Source: Siphonodentalium dalli (lineage: Eukaryota > Mollusca > Scaphopoda > Gadilida > Siphonodentaliidae). From it: a DNA stretch of 64,000 nt. A program made the position numbers and the translations under genes. The stretch spans positions 91,223,319 through 91,287,318 of the forward strand of contig CP136066.1 in assembly GCA_032622095.1 (NCBI GenBank), in the 5' to 3' direction. Below, one piece after another: positions 1 to 12,050 of this stretch (its first letter is position 1; each line of letters starts with the position of its first letter). The notes beneath the pieces were generated by a model. That model did no database searches and had not been told where the DNA came from. It saw nothing but the letters and a program-made list of their open reading frames with translations.

Positions 1-889
1 AATCTATGGAACCCAAGCAAATCAACATCCATTTCTTAAGTACATGTAGATCAGTGACAAATTAATAGAAAACAGGCGCCCTTTACCCTGTTGTTTGTGT
101 TGAGTCAGTGTATTTGAGACATGTTTACGTCTAGGTGTTGTGGAAATACGTTAATTACTTGCACTTTGCTCTTGTTGGCAATTTGATTGAAACCTTAATA
201 TATGTACAGTGACTGTGTTTACATAGAGATATAGATAATAGTTGTTATAGTTAACTGTTCTGAGTACGGTAGCGTACTAGTAAGGTTTTTCTCGTCGAGT
301 GAGATGTGGTGGATTCTTTTCACAAGTTGTTGGGCGAAAACCCATTATGAATGTCCTCATAGTAGGGAACATCCATGGATACCAAATTTCATTGAGATCC
401 AGGCACTACAGTTCAAATTATGACCTGAACAGACATCGGACGGATGAACATAAGGACGCACGCCCACTCCGACACACAGACGGACAGATGCAAAGGAGGA
501 TAGGTGCCCTCCCCCTCTTTTTTTAGTAAAAACTACCAACCATAATAATCTGTAATAAGGTATACTGCGGTGTGATATTAGAATTACCGTACTCAGTCAC
601 AAGGGCGCGATTTAAGCGGTATCGCATCGCTATTTGCGATACAATATACACGGTTTGACGATGCACTATCAGCCTGCTTCTCGCGAATTGCGATACATGA
701 TGTACTCCTTTCATGAACGCATGAATTGCTAAAATTCCTCAGCTCACTTTCCATGCATTTAATGTCATTATCAGTTTTGTAAATAAGCCATGGAAAGACT
801 TTCTGCCATGCTTAAACACTTTTTATTTTTACAACAGAAATGTTTGTATTGTAAACAGAATACCACATGGTCCCATCAACCACATTTGT
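1..889. other. no recognisable gene
   Basis: The stretch is AT-rich. Short open frames near 299-540 have no recognisable motif and no splice context. A short run of AC-rich and GGACGGA-like sequence around 435-490 may be the edge of a dispersed repeat. I see nothing else that I can support. Confidence 0.5.
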
Positions 890-1737
890 TAACAAGAGCT
901 ACGCTGGTCGGCAGGAACTGGTAAAAAAGGGGCATAACTCTGGTAAAAATTGGCGGACGGGACTCAAATTTGAACTTGACCTGTGTTTTGGTGGGAGAAA
1001 GTAATATACCAAATTATCATTGAATCCGATAAGCTCTAGTAAAGTTATCATTCGGACAACAAATTTCAGGGATTTTCTAAGTCAAATTACGTCAAATAAG
1101 GGGCATAACTCTGGTGAAAATTGGCGGACGGAACCCAAATTCGAACTTGAGCTGTCTTTTCTCCTGTCTTTTCTCCAAATTTGATTGAAATCGGTTCACT
1201 CTAACTAAAGTTATCATCCGGACAACAAATTTCAGGGATTTTCTAAGTCAAATTACGTCAAAAAAGGGGCCATAACTCTCGCAAAAATTATCGGATTAAA
1301 ACGAAATTCGGACTTGAGCTGTATTTTGATATATGTAATCCACAAAAAACGGGTTTTGCGTATAAACATTCCAAAATCGAGTTATCATCCGGAAACCAAA
1401 AAACATAAGAAAAACTGAATTTTCTGAGTCGAAAAAGGGGCATAACTCTGCCAAAAATGGTCGGACAGAACCCAAGTTCGAACTTGACCTGTATTTTGGT
1501 GGGAGAAAGTAATATACCAAATTTGGATTCATTCCGATAAACTATACTAAAGTTATCATCCGAACAACAAATTTCAAGGATTTTCTAAGTCAAAAAACGT
1601 TAAATAAGGGGCATAACTCCGGTGAAAATTGGCGGGCGGAACCCAAAAGTTATCATCCGGACAACAGGTTAACGGACGGACGGACGGACGCCCGGACGGA
1701 CAGACCAATACTATAATACGGCCTTTTTTTCAAAAGG
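890..1737 (+). repeat. 171-bp tandem repeat array ending in an ACGG microsatellite
   Basis: Five degenerate units begin at the phrase GGGGCATAACTC near 928, 1099, 1265, 1437 and 1609, giving a spacing of 166-172 bp. Each unit carries a conserved AAGTTATCATCCGGACAAC block. The array closes with an ACGG-type microsatellite (about 1675-1705) and a CTATAATACGGCC tail. Tandem cores next to ACGG microsatellites recall bivalve pearl-type non-autonomous elements; that family link is from memory. There is no coding content. Confidence 0.8.
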
Positions 1738-1800
1738 GCGTATAAAAATGCTTTCATTGGCTGTCAAGAAATGACCAACCAATCAGAATCAATTTAATAT

Positions 1801-1990
1801 GGATCCGGGCCCACTCGCCCCAGGCAGTTTTTGAGGCGAGCTGGCCCAGCTTTGAGGGGCGAGTTGGCCCGGGTATTACATTTGTATTAAAGTTGTAAAT
1901 AAGTTAATAAATATCAATATATTAATTTCTTAAGTTCAGATTATGATATATTTCAGAGTTATGTCCATCAATTTTGACATTTAGATGATA
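1801..1990 (+). repeat. dispersed GC-headed repeat, copy 1
   Basis: It starts with GGATCCGGGCCCACTCG, passes through GC-rich GCGAGCTGGCCC repeats, then an AT-rich tail ending TTTGACATTTAGAT. A second direct copy lies at 10681-10875, and a partial GC-rich block of the same GGCGAGCTGGCCC phrases lies at 2540-2620. The copies align over about 190 bp. The function is unknown. Confidence 0.75.
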
Positions 1991-2012
1991 TTCAACAACA
2001 TTCGTTCAATGA

Positions 2013-2201
2013 TCAGTAGCCGTCGACCTTGAAACCGACAGCCGGGTGGCATACACCCACAAAGCAAAGTGCATCCGAGAACTGTGGGATTCTTACACAG
2101 CCGATACTAGTACACCAGAACTGACCACAGGCGCATTCCTCAAGAAATGTGCGTCGTTATATTTGAAGAGGAATGCGTCGAGAGGAGCGGCGGCCAATTG
2201 A
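2013..2201 (+). pseudogene. possible orphan coding fragment, unknown
   Basis: One frame stays open for about 62 codons without a Met and ends at TGA 2199-2201. Its composition looks protein-like, mixed polar and hydrophobic with phrases such as KCIRELWDSYTA and GAFLKKCASLYLKRN, unlike the neighbouring AT-rich DNA. A possible acceptor (ATCAG) ends at 2016. I do not recognise the family. It could be a decayed exon, a transposon domain, or chance. Confidence 0.2.
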
Positions 2202-2448
2202 CTGTGGATAATTCATTCGCTGTAATTCGTCATATTCATTCATCATATTCATTCGTCATATTCATTCATCATATTCATTCCGTCATATTCGTTCGTCAAA
2301 TTTAGTCATCGTAATTTTTCATATTCATTCAAGTTCATGTTACTAGTATATATTAATAAATGTTCTTATGTTTTATTCTTGTTATCAGCGAAAATAATTA
2401 TCACTACTACCAAAATATCCCAATCTATCTCCCGACAACCCTTTGTCT

Positions 2449-2625
2449 TAGAGAGAGAGAGAGAGGGGGAGAAAAGGGGAGAGAGAAAGCAAGCAAAACA
2501 ACACCAAACAAACAACTTAAATAAGACATTATCCCTTGGGGCGAGCTGGCCCGGGTCGAGCTGGCTCGGGGCGAGCTGGCCCAGGTCGACTGGGCCCTGG
2601 GGCGAGCTGGCCCGTTTCCTTTAAT
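2449..2625 (+). repeat. GA-rich low-complexity tract plus GC-rich partial repeat
   Basis: A GA-rich purine run (about 2453-2492) is followed by a partial copy of the GGCGAGCTGGCCC block seen at 1801 and 10681. The open frame over it is simple-sequence translation, not a gene. Confidence 0.6.
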
Positions 2626-2983
2626 ATAGCATGGTCATGCTTGATGTGCATGAATACACGCCTTATCAAATAATAGAGTTATGCCTCTTGCTTTGTAAAT
2701 TATATCGACCTCAGACTGTTACGCTCTGTATTCTGCAAGCTGGCAATATGTGGACCGGATTGTGGGTTTTGCATGCATACTGGTGCCAGGGACGAAAATT
2801 CCTACTGGTATATATTTTAGTTCTAGCGCCTACTACTGTAATATGACAATACCTGCCATTGCCTAGCCTCTGCCCCCAGGATAGACTACGGTAAGAAAAT
2901 TAAACTAAAAAGTGAAAACAATCTGTAATTAAATTGTTATTTAATATTGTAAACTGGGCGTAATATTATAAACCTTTTATCAC

Positions 2984-3125
2984 AGCAGTGAGTTGATCTA
3001 TGTCATCTCAGCACATATCATTGAGGTGGGCAGATTGCCGGATCGGATTGGATCGAACTCGTTTGATCCGGCAATCTGCCCACCTCAACTCAACGTGATA
3101 CTATGACACGGATCAACACACTGTC
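2984..3125. mobile_element. palindromic MITE-like hairpin
   Basis: The arms meet around 3053. The inner arm GAGGTGGGCAGATTGCCGG (from 3022) is matched by its perfect reverse complement ending near 3087. The outer arms (GTTGATC and GTGTCAT segments) pair with about 75% identity to 3117-3125. It is a foldback MITE shape with no coding capacity. Confidence 0.75.
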
Positions 3126-3295
3126 TAGTCTGTTGTCATAATATGTATTTATCACTCTTCTGTTCTTCATTTGACAGCTCGCTGTCATTTACTGACAATT
3201 ATGATAGGCCTACGGCCCATGCAGGTGCGACCACGGCCGAGTAACTTAATTTATAACCCTGTGGATGTGTGGTGACTCCAGTAGCGTTCTTTAAC

Positions 3296-3319
3296 GTGCA
3301 CACACCGAGGTGTGTACAC
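3296..3319. repeat. short hairpin within a dispersed repeat fragment
   Basis: GTGCACACAC and GTGTGTACAC pair in 9 of 10 positions around a CGAG loop. The preceding phrase CAGTAGCGTTCTTTAACG looks like a dispersed repeat I have an impression of from invertebrate genomes, which I cannot confirm here. Confidence 0.35.
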
Positions 3320-3430
3320 GGGTCAGCCAGTAATGTCCACGACCGATCGGACAGCGTACTGCACCACGACAACATACCTGGACAAATGTTGTAATGGGGG
3401 AAATCGGCATTTTTGCATTCGGATCTTTAT

Positions 3431-4830
3431 CAGGTCGGGCACAGGTGCCAATAGTGGGGGGGGATAGTTGCAAAATCGTTCACTTTGTGATAGAAGCGCC
3501 AAACTTTCAGAGTTTGTTAAGTAGTTGGTGAGTATCACTAAACTGGCTGGTTCCAGATTTTGGAGGTCACCTTGACCTTCAATTTGACCTTGACCTTTTT
3601 GAAAATCTCAGTTTTTGGGTTGGGTGGTTTATGCCATCCTCTTCTTGTGAAAATCGCATCTTCTCACAGTTTTCTCAATACAGTTATAGTTGGGAGGTGA
3701 CTACGGTTCATTTGGGCCAAAACATATCTAAATTTTCATAAGATGGCCGCCAATATGGCCGCCGGAAGTTGAAAATGTGACAATTTTTCACAAATATCTT
3801 CTAGTTCAATGCATGCTGTTTGGAACTGGTTGAGTAATGCAACTTTATTTTGTGTTTTGTATATTAACCGATAATTGGAGCAATTAAATATGCAATTATT
3901 GTGGTCCTAGCCCCTTCCGATCCCTCAAAACTTCGATTTTACAGGATGCGGTATAAAATTTCACAAAAAATCACAATTGGGAATCTAGTCATATTTCAAC
4001 AAGAAATGAACATAACTTTGTAATGTAAGTGAGGCATATCATTACCTATGAATATTCCAAATCACTGGAACCAAAATTCTTACTTTGGCTCAAAATGGCT
4101 GCCAATATGGCCGCCAAAATATGGAAAATGGTAAATATTACACCAGCGTCTCCTGCAATCATTTGCAAGTTGTGGTTGATGTATAAAATTGGCAATTATG
4201 CATTCTATACATTGAATACTAACATGTCTGATGCACCATGGTTAATTGTTACTATTGTCACCACTGACATCGTCAAAAATATTGGACTTTTCTCTCAAAA
4301 ACTTGACATAAATATTGGCAAAAATTCACTTTTCAGGTTTGGACCATTTTTTCAGGTAAAATGTAACTATCTTTGGATTGAAAGGTTTTTATTGTTTTGG
4401 TCTATCTTAAATGTGTCTCACTACGGTGTTTATAGACCAAATTGCTCAAGATGGCTTCCAAAATGGCAACCAAATTTGTAAAATGTTAATTTTTTAAATA
4501 TATCCCGAACATTCTCTGCATTATCCGAAAATGTAGCAAAATGTGACTCACTTGGTTATTATACGTGTTAGTTAATTAACTGACAACTAAATGTTCTATT
4601 CTGGTTGTCCCACTTCCGTATGGGGCAAAATAAATTCATTTTAAAGTATGTAATTTTGCCGAGCACCTCTTTTGTGATTTTGGCCATAGTTATTGAAAGG
4701 AAATGGGCAGAACTTTGAGACAGAATTGAGATGGACCATAATATTTGGCTATTCTGGTCCATTATGCTAAGAAAATGTCAACTGAATACAGTGTGGATGC
4801 CAAGATCGTAGCCAGGGAGTTACTCTATGA
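3431..4830 (+). repeat. P1 left inverted arm
   Basis: It matches the reverse complement of 7161-8553 almost continuously: the CACCTTGACCTTCAATTTG block, the AAGATGGCCGCCAATATGG block and the AGCCAGGGAGTTACTC block all recur in mirrored order. The 150-codon open frame at 4029-4481 lies inside this arm and has no recognisable domain; its mirror in the right arm is broken, so it is not a gene. Confidence 0.85.
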
Positions 4831-6440
4831 TCATACGTGAGGTGAATAGGTATACAGTGAGTTATTGTATGTCATGACTTATGTGAATAGGTATACAATG
4901 AGTGACTATATGGTTATGAGTGGGTTGTCCATTGTAAGATATATGTATACAAGGAGATGTCATGGTCAGGTGTGAGGTGAATCGGTATGCATGGAGTGAC
5001 TGTATAGTGTATGATTGTGTATATCCAGGTGTGCCTGTATGGGCATTGGTGTGGTGTATGGATATAGCTACATGGTCATCTATGTGTTGATTATGTATAT
5101 ATGGAGTGACTCTAAGGGCATGGGTGTGATGTACATGTGTTGTCTGTATGATCATAAATGGGTGTGTTGGTAAATAGGGTGTGATTTGACTGTTACGGGT
5201 AATGTGTATAGGTATACATGGAATGACTGTACGGACATGATTGAATATGATTACCTGGAGTAAGCTTGGTGGACATTGTCGAGTGTGTGAGTATATAGGG
5301 AGCGTCTTTGTGGTAACGGGTGGGATGCATATTTATATATCTTATGGATGTATTATCATTGGTTGGTGTATAGGGATTAGCTCTATTATCATGGATGGCA
5401 TGTATGATTATACAGTGAATTGCTGAATTGTCATGTGTGAGGTGTATATGCAAGTATGGATTGTTTGGGTGGTTGTGTGTATATCTGGAAGGGCTGAATG
5501 GCCATTAGTGAGGTTTACTTGTATGCTTGGAGTGAATCTATGGTCTAGGGTGGGCTGTATATGTATATTGAGTGGTTATATGACTATGTGTGTCGATATA
5601 GGTATACAGGTAGTGAATGTATGGTCAATGGTGAGATGAGTACATGTATGTATACAAGTAGTGACAGTATGGTCATAAATATAATGGACATCTATACAGG
5701 GGGTGACTATTAAAATGGTCATGTGTCAGGCGTATGAGTATACCTGGTGTTCCTGTTTGGTGACTCGTGGCGGTATGGTCATATCAGTATACACATGTGT
5801 TGCTTTTTGTCATGGGCAAGGGATATGTGTATATAGCAAGTGGCTATATGGCCATGGATAAAGTGCATATGCATACATGGAGTGACTATACTGACATGGC
5901 TGGGATGTATTAGTATATATTGAGTGACTATGCGGCTATGGTGTGACAAATAGGGATACAGGGAGTGACATGGCCAATGTTGAGGTGAATATGTATGCAA
6001 GGATTGACCATGGTCGTGTATGAATGTTTTGAATAGGTACACACGGTGTGACTATATGGCCATAGGTCAGGTACCATTGGTGAAGGTATGTGTATGAAGC
6101 GAATGGCTATATGGCCATTGGTGAGGTGCATATGTATACCCGGAGTGACTTTATGGTCATTGTTGATGTATATATTGATTGTCTATTTGACCACGTGTTT
6201 GGAGAATATGTATACAGGGGATGACCTTATGGCCAATGGTGAACTGAATGGGTATACAAGGAATGACTATATAGTTATCGGTCATGTTTAGAAGTATCCC
6301 CGGTGTGCCTGTATCGTGACGCGTGGCTGTAAGGTCACCCGTGGTCATGGGTCAGGTGTACATTTATACAGTGGGTCACTATATTGTTATGTCTGTGGTG
6401 TTTATGTATATAAGTAATGACTGTGTGGTAATAGGTGGCC
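4831..6440 (+). repeat. minisatellite, forward half
   Basis: These are highly degenerate units of about 42-48 bp with the theme GGAGTGACTATATGGTCATG followed by a GTGAGGTG and GTATAC stretch, repeated roughly 35 times. Open frames across it on both strands encode only repetitive His/Tyr/Ile-rich translations and are not genes. Confidence 0.85.
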
Positions 6441-6554
6441 ATCGTTTTCCGTGTTTAACGCCCCCCCATGTTTTTAAACACCATCAAGATAGAGAACTCT
6501 CTGACATGACCTCTCCATTGATTAACATATCCTTGAGTTATTGTGTCACCCAAG

Positions 6555-7160
6555 GTACACATGTACAACCCACCCATTACCTCAGTCACTCCATATTTAC
6601 ATAAACACAACACAAATGACAACATAGTCACCCACTTTATACACGTACACCTGATCATACAGCCATACTTGGTTATACCCATACATACCACAAACGACGA
6701 TACAGCCACGAGTCACCATGTATGAACACCAGGTATACACATACACCTGACACATGGCCATATAGTCACTCTATGTATACATATTCACTGCATTCACGAT
6801 CATACGGTCACGCGTTGTATACCTATTCACCTCACCGTGGACTATACAGCCACTACATGTATACTTATTCGCATATCCATTACCATAGAGTAAATCCAGT
6901 TATACATATGCACATCACCAATGGTGAGCCCTTCCAGATATACCAATACCCGCACATACAACATCTCATAAGTTCCACACTTGCCATACTCATGATCATG
7001 CATCTACTACCCATACACCATCAATGATAACACATCCACAACATATATAAATATACAACCCGCCGTTGCCAACAGGGCACTCCCCATATACCCACACATC
7101 ATCCATGACCATACAATAACTCGCGGTATACCTATTATCCTCATCTACGATCATAGAGTA
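6555..7160 (-). repeat. minisatellite, reverse half
   Basis: This is the same 42-48-bp theme as 4831-6440 in the opposite orientation (CATGACCATATAGTCACTCC phrases). It is shorter, about 600 bp against 1.6 kb. The flip falls between about 6440 and 6555, in a short unrelated stretch containing a C7 run. Confidence 0.8.
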
Positions 7161-8553
7161 ACTCCCTGGCTGTCATCTTGGCTTCCACCCTGTATCCAGT
7201 TGATAAATTTTTATCATAATGGGCCAGACTATACCCACATCTCATGGTTCATCTCAGTTCCGTCTCAAAGTTCTGCCCATTTCCTTTCAATAATATGGCC
7301 ATAATCACAAAAGAGGTTATCCGCAAAATTCCATACTGCAACTTTAAAATGAATTTGTCATGCCCCATACGGAACTAGGATAAACATAATAGAACATAGT
7401 TGTCAGTTAATTAACTAACAGGTATAATAACCAAGTGAGTCACAATTTGCTACCTTTTCGGATAACGCAGAGAATAATTTTCTGGATATGTGTAAAAAAT
7501 TTACTTTTTACAAATTTGGTTGCCATTTTGGAAGCCATCTTGAGCAATTTAGTCTATAAACACCATAGTGTGACACATTTAAGATAGGTCAAAACAATAA
7601 ACACATTTGATACCAAAGGTAGTTGCATTTTATTTGAAAAAATGGTCGAACCTTGAAAAGTGATTTTTTGCCGATATATATGTCAAGTTTGTGAGAGAAA
7701 AATCCAATATACCTGGTGATGTCAGTGGTGACAATAGTAACAATGACACATGGTGTATCAGACATGTTAGTATTCAATGTATAGAATACAGATTAGCCAA
7801 TGTTATACATCAACCACAACTTGTAAGCAATTGCATGACACCCTGGTGCAATATTTACAATTTTCCATATTTTGGCGGCCATTTTGGCAGCCATTTTGAG
7901 CCAAGGTAAGATTTTTGGTTCCAGAGAATTGGAATATTTATAGGTAATGATATGCCTCACTTGCATTACAATTTTCTTTTCATTTCTAGTTGAAATATGA
8001 CTAGAATCCCAATTGTGATATTTTTGTAAAATTTTGTACCGCGTTCTGTAAAATCGAATTTTTGACGGATTGGAGGGGTTAGGGCCCCAATAATTGCATA
8101 TTTAATTGCTCCAATGATCGGTTAATATACAAAACACAAAATAAAGTTGCATTACTCAACCAGTTCCAAACAGCAGGAAATGAACTAGAAGATATTTGTG
8201 AAAAAATGTCATATTTTCAACTTCCGGCGGCCATATTGGCGGCTATCTTATGATAATTTAGATATGTTTTGGCCCAAATGAACCGTGGTCACCTCCCAAC
8301 TATAATTGTATTGATAAATCTGTGAGAAGATGCGATTTTCACAAGAAAAGGATAGCATAAACCACCCAACCCAAAAACTGAGATTTTCAAAAAGGTCAAG
8401 GTCAAATTGAAGGTCAAGGTGACCTCCAAAATCTGGAACCAGCCAGTTTAGTGATACTCACCAACCACTTAACAAATTCTGAAAGTTTGGCGCTTCTATC
8501 ACAAAGTGAACGATTTTTATGTTTTCCTGTAATTACCCCCCCCCCCCCACTAC
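7161..8553 (-). repeat. P1 right inverted arm
   Basis: Mirror of 3431-4830. It ends at a C14 run followed by ACTAC, where a separate element interrupts. The matching point in the left arm reads CACTATTGGCACC in reverse complement, which identifies the pre-insertion sequence. Confidence 0.85.
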
Positions 8554-9999
8554 AAATGAGCTAAATAGCTCATTTGAGCTCACATAGCTAAATCGAGCTA
8601 AATTTTTAATGTGATTTAAATCCATTTCCTCAGTTCAACACATGCATCAAATTATCGCATTGCGAATTTACATTCATTTAATAGTTAGACCCCATGTCAA
8701 GCTTCTCAGAAACTCCTTCCGTACAAGTAATTAAAACAGCAGTGGCGTGATCAAAGGCAATTTGATTAACACTTTTAGGAGAATGATTATTACTTCTTTT
8801 TGAACATACAAATTGTGTTTATAAAACTGCCGCTTCTGCATATTAATTTACCTGGAATATATTTCTGAAGGTTAAAGGCACGTGAGGCCTTAGTTGTCGA
8901 AAATATTCATACGTGTTCTAATCACCGTAAACAGAAAAACATTAAAACGCATACAGTTTCGTTCATATATACCATGACCATCACGTAAACAGCATGTTAT
9001 CATAAAGACCTAATATATTTTACCTAGGCAAGAGCCTGATTGTGTTACAGAAGACAGCACAATGCTACTGGCTAATCACACACAAATGGCATAAACGCTC
9101 TTTATTAGTTCCATATCAGGAATTCACCAACAAAGAACGCTCTTTATGTTTACCATCATAATATAAACAAACACCAGAAAAGTTACTTTTTATGCTTTTG
9201 TTTACATAACAATGGTCAAACATTTGACAATAACATACTGTTTATGCGATATTTCTTATTTGTATACGGACAAAGTCTGTCTACATTTTGATGTTCTTTC
9301 TGTTTGTGGCGGTTTTTGACGGGTGGAAATATTTTCACAGGATACCCACCGCCAAGGCCAACCGTACCTTTAAGGACACAAGGTTACAATGTCTTGTCCG
9401 ACTGGATAAACCATGGGCATAGATTTACGATATATCATTTGCCGAACGTACACTGATCTGCCATTAAGAGAAGAAAAAATACGGAAGCGCGAGTGGTCAG
9501 TACATTCATATTTTACACATCGGTTACTGTGTCTTCTATTGTGTCGATGTGGTGAAAGCGCGTGGCTTTCCGTATCTTCCAACCAGTGAAATTCAATTAA
9601 AATCATGCTTATAAACACATAGACGGAGCCTGTTTTGAGCAGCCAATCAGAACGTTTGTTTCATTTTATCTTAGGATAAGCTTAGACACAGCGGAGCGAA
9701 TCTGACACAGCACGATTTGCCGACTGAAAAGTCAATTTAAAACTATTTTCTCTCACGAATTTTAATGAAAACATATGGATAAATCCTTAAGCAAATGTCA
9801 CGTAAAAGATATCAAGACTGTTGTGAGTAGATGAGCACACGATGTATTTGTGAAGCTCAATACTAGGTTGGTCCAGTAGAAATAAATTCGCAATGCGATA
9901 ATTTGTTGCACGTGTTGAACTGAGGAAATGGACTTAAATCATATTAAAAATTTAGCTCGATTTAGCTATTTGAGCTCAAATGAACTATTTAGCTCATTT
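8554..9999. mobile_element. 1.45-kb element with 116-bp terminal inverted repeats, inserted in P1
   Basis: The left end 8554-8669 and the right end 9884-9999 are inverted repeats with about six differences in 116 bp (95%). The terminus AAATGAGCTAAATAGCTCAT is itself palindromic. It sits exactly where the P1 right arm is broken. No open frame of transposase size is present, so it is non-autonomous. No clear target duplication can be read. Confidence 0.85.
8872..9373. mobile_element. TTAA-flanked MITE, family A copy 1
   Basis: It begins TTAAAGGCAC and ends GTACCTTTAA, with TTAA at both edges (8872-8875 and 9370-9373). Internal phrases such as CGCTCTTTAT, TTTTGTTTACATAACAA and GGCGGTTTT recur in copies at 38074-38470 and 50463-50886. 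TTAA targets are typical of piggyBac-type elements; that assignment is inference. It is nested inside the 8554-9999 element, or forms its core. Confidence 0.7.
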
Positions 10000-10095
10000 G
10001 GCACCTGTGCCCGACCTGTTTATTCAGTGATCTCGAATGAGACTTTTCAGCCTGACAAACTTGGTATCTGACAAAGTTCTAATTTTTGTCAGCAT

Positions 10096-10168
10096 ACCCT
10101 GACCAGGTTGAGATCCCCGGTCCGCTAGCACGAGACACCAGTAAACTACCACTCGGCTACCGACTTCC
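10096..10168 (-). tRNA. tRNA-like, probably SINE-derived fragment
   Basis: On the minus strand GGTAGCCGAGTGGTAG resembles a pol III A box, and GGGATCTCAACC about 45 bp later is a weak B box with about three departures from GGTTCRANNCC. I could not fold a convincing four-arm tRNA. A decayed tRNA-derived SINE head is likelier than a functional tRNA. Confidence 0.3.
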
Positions 10169-10309
10169 CAATCCCATTTGCTTATAACTTTCAGCAAAAA
10201 CAAATTTCTCAATATAGCCTTCACCTGTAATTGAAATTGCTTGTGGCCAATGTGGGTGAAACTATTGAAGCTGTAACCTTGCAATTCCAGGAAGCTGAAC
10301 TTGGAAGTC

Positions 10310-10405
10310 AGATTGTTGTTGTTGTTGTTGTTGTTTCAAGTTGAAATTCAACTTCAAGACGACAACTCGGACAAGAGGTGACTGGCACTGGCACTGGCAG
10401 TGGCA
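10310..10405 (+). repeat. short microsatellites
   Basis: A TTG trinucleotide run (about 10314-10335) is followed by a CTGGCA-type hexamer run (about 10381-10406). Simple sequence only. Confidence 0.8.
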
Positions 10406-10680
10406 GTTTTATTGAACTTTAGTATAACTTCGACTCACCTGCAACAGTCTTCTGATGTTGTGTCCATTTCGATAACACGAAATTAAATACATGACATAAT
10501 TGAAATGTACTTTGCGAGTCGGGCCTCCATTACCCAGAATAACTAACCTAGTTAGCAAATCAATATTAATTTATAGGTCTCTGTGTCAAATGTCATAAGG
10601 GACGATGCTGAATGAAACGGTGGCTGGAGAAGTCGGCCCCGAGCGAAGTCGGCCCCATTCGAAGACGGATCCTACTAAAC

Positions 10681-10875
10681 GGATCCGGGCCCACTCGTCC
10701 CAGGGCCAACTCGGTCCAGGCAGTTTTTGGGGAGTGCTGGCCCAGTTTTCATGGCCGAGTTGGCCCGGGTATTAAATTTGTGTTAAGTTAATGTATATTA
10801 GATATTAATTTCTTAAGTTCAGATGATGATATATATTTCAGAGTTATGTCCATCAATTTTGACATTTAGATTACG
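10681..10875 (+). repeat. dispersed GC-headed repeat, copy 2
   Basis: Direct copy of 1801-1990, with the same GGATCCGGGCCCACTCG head and the same tail ending TTTGACATTTAGAT. It has small indels in the GC-rich part. It is preceded by AAGTCGGCCCC repeats at 10630-10660. Confidence 0.75.
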
Positions 10876-11480
10876 GTACCGTACTTTAGGCACGTTTGTT
10901 TGCAAAGATAATAGCCAGTAGGCCTATATTACATTATATTAGTCGGTTTGAACTATAAACCGGAGAATTCATAAATAACAATAATAAACTGTTTTCACAT
11001 TCTGAATATTAAAGATTCTCTTATTCTCTGAGTTCATCTCACTATCTTGGGAAACCCTTAGAAGTCGTACTGTGCCCATTCCTATCAAAAAAATTAAGGA
11101 AGCAGGTTGTTTACACAGTAACCAGTCGGCTAATCACACAGGTCTCACACCACTTCAGAAGGTGAGATGGCTGCAAAACGTGTGATAGATAATCACTTCC
11201 ACGTGCCGACCACATAAGAGTATATAAGCAGTGCAATGATTATCTGACATAATAATTTGTTTGTTATGCTTATGTTTCACCATCCTGTTACCTGTTACCT
11301 ATCTGGAGATTCTGCCTTCAAAGGCACACCGACGGTCTGTCGTGGTTATTCGTACAGTTGAATGATATTCATAAAAACCATCACCATTGTGTATATACAT
11401 AACATGTGTATATGTACATTTAAGATTGGCAGCATGCCGGTATATCAGTTCTAAGAAAACTTCTGGATAAAATATCAGTT
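10876..11480. other. unassigned stretch before the LINE 3' end
   Basis: No gene was recognised. A TATATAAG element lies near 11220 but no open frame follows on the plus strand. The last part (about 11400-11490) probably holds the minus-strand 3' untranslated end of the LINE; I cannot fix its boundary because no clear poly(A) or simple tail is visible. Confidence 0.4.
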
Positions 11481-11494
11481 AAAATCTGGGGGTG

Positions 11495-12050
11495 TCACCT
11501 CGTCTTCTTTGAAAACAGTTGAAGCTTATTATATCTCTCTCTATGTAGATTATATGTCAGTCTCCGTGAGTGGAAGTGTAAATCAGTAAGACCAGCTTTT
11601 GAAATATCGTTGGTAGCTGCACTGGGATCAATAATCAGCTGCAATAGACTGTGTTTAGTTATGGGGTTTCCAAGCTGGTGTTCTTTTAGTACTGCATCCT
11701 CAAGTTTCGAAAGGGCAGCACTGCGTGCTCCATATAATGCATTACAGTTAATAAGGAAGTGTTCCAACGTCTCAGGTGCTTTTCGACAGAGCTGACAAGT
11801 AGGGTCTACTTCATTCTTGTTGTACTTGGCATGGTTTGACTGGAGCGTGTAGGTACCGGTAACAATTTTTGCTTTGACAGGTATTCGTGTATAATCACGG
11901 CTACTGAGCTGACAAGTCTGAATAACTGGATGACAGGTTCGAGGGGGATAGACCTTAGAGAGATGGTTCAGTGAGGGATACAGGATAGCTTCATTGAGAA
12001 TAAGTTGTCGCCAATGCTTGTTCACCGCTTTTTGATTATCATCTTCGTAT
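11495..12050 (-). pseudogene. LINE C-terminal region with zinc knuckle
   Basis: The last part of the same LINE protein is in a different frame from the thumb region because of an indel near 12040-12055. It contains CQLCRKAPETLEHFLINC, the C-x2-C-x8-H-x4-C type knuckle seen at the C-terminus of several LINE clades. The TGA at 11495 is followed by a short 3' region. Confidence 0.85.

Larger units (their letters stand above)
3431..10018. mobile_element. giant palindromic element P1, split by a nested insertion
   Basis: The outer 19 bp (AGGTCGGGCACAGGTGCC at 3432-3449) is reverse-complemented exactly at 10000-10018. The left arm (3431 to about 4830) is mirrored by the right arm (about 7161-8553). 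Between the arms lies a minisatellite whose orientation also flips. Removing the insertion at 8554-9999 restores the symmetry and leaves about 5.14 kb. Arm identity looks like 85-90% by eye. The arms hold ATGGCCGCC phrases and TGACCTTGACC motifs. No transposase was found, so it is a non-autonomous foldback element or an old inverted duplication. Confidence 0.85.

Noticed and set aside
4029-4481. 150-codon open frame
   Set aside because: Lies within the P1 left arm; the mirrored copy in the right arm is broken and no domain is recognisable, so it is an open frame in a repeat.
4862-7027. Many His/Tyr/Ile-rich open frames on both strands
   Set aside because: All are translations of the 42-48-bp minisatellite and appear in several frames at once.
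11200-11300. TATATAAG as a gene promoter
   Set aside because: No downstream plus-strand coding sequence; the adjacent LINE is on the opposite strand.
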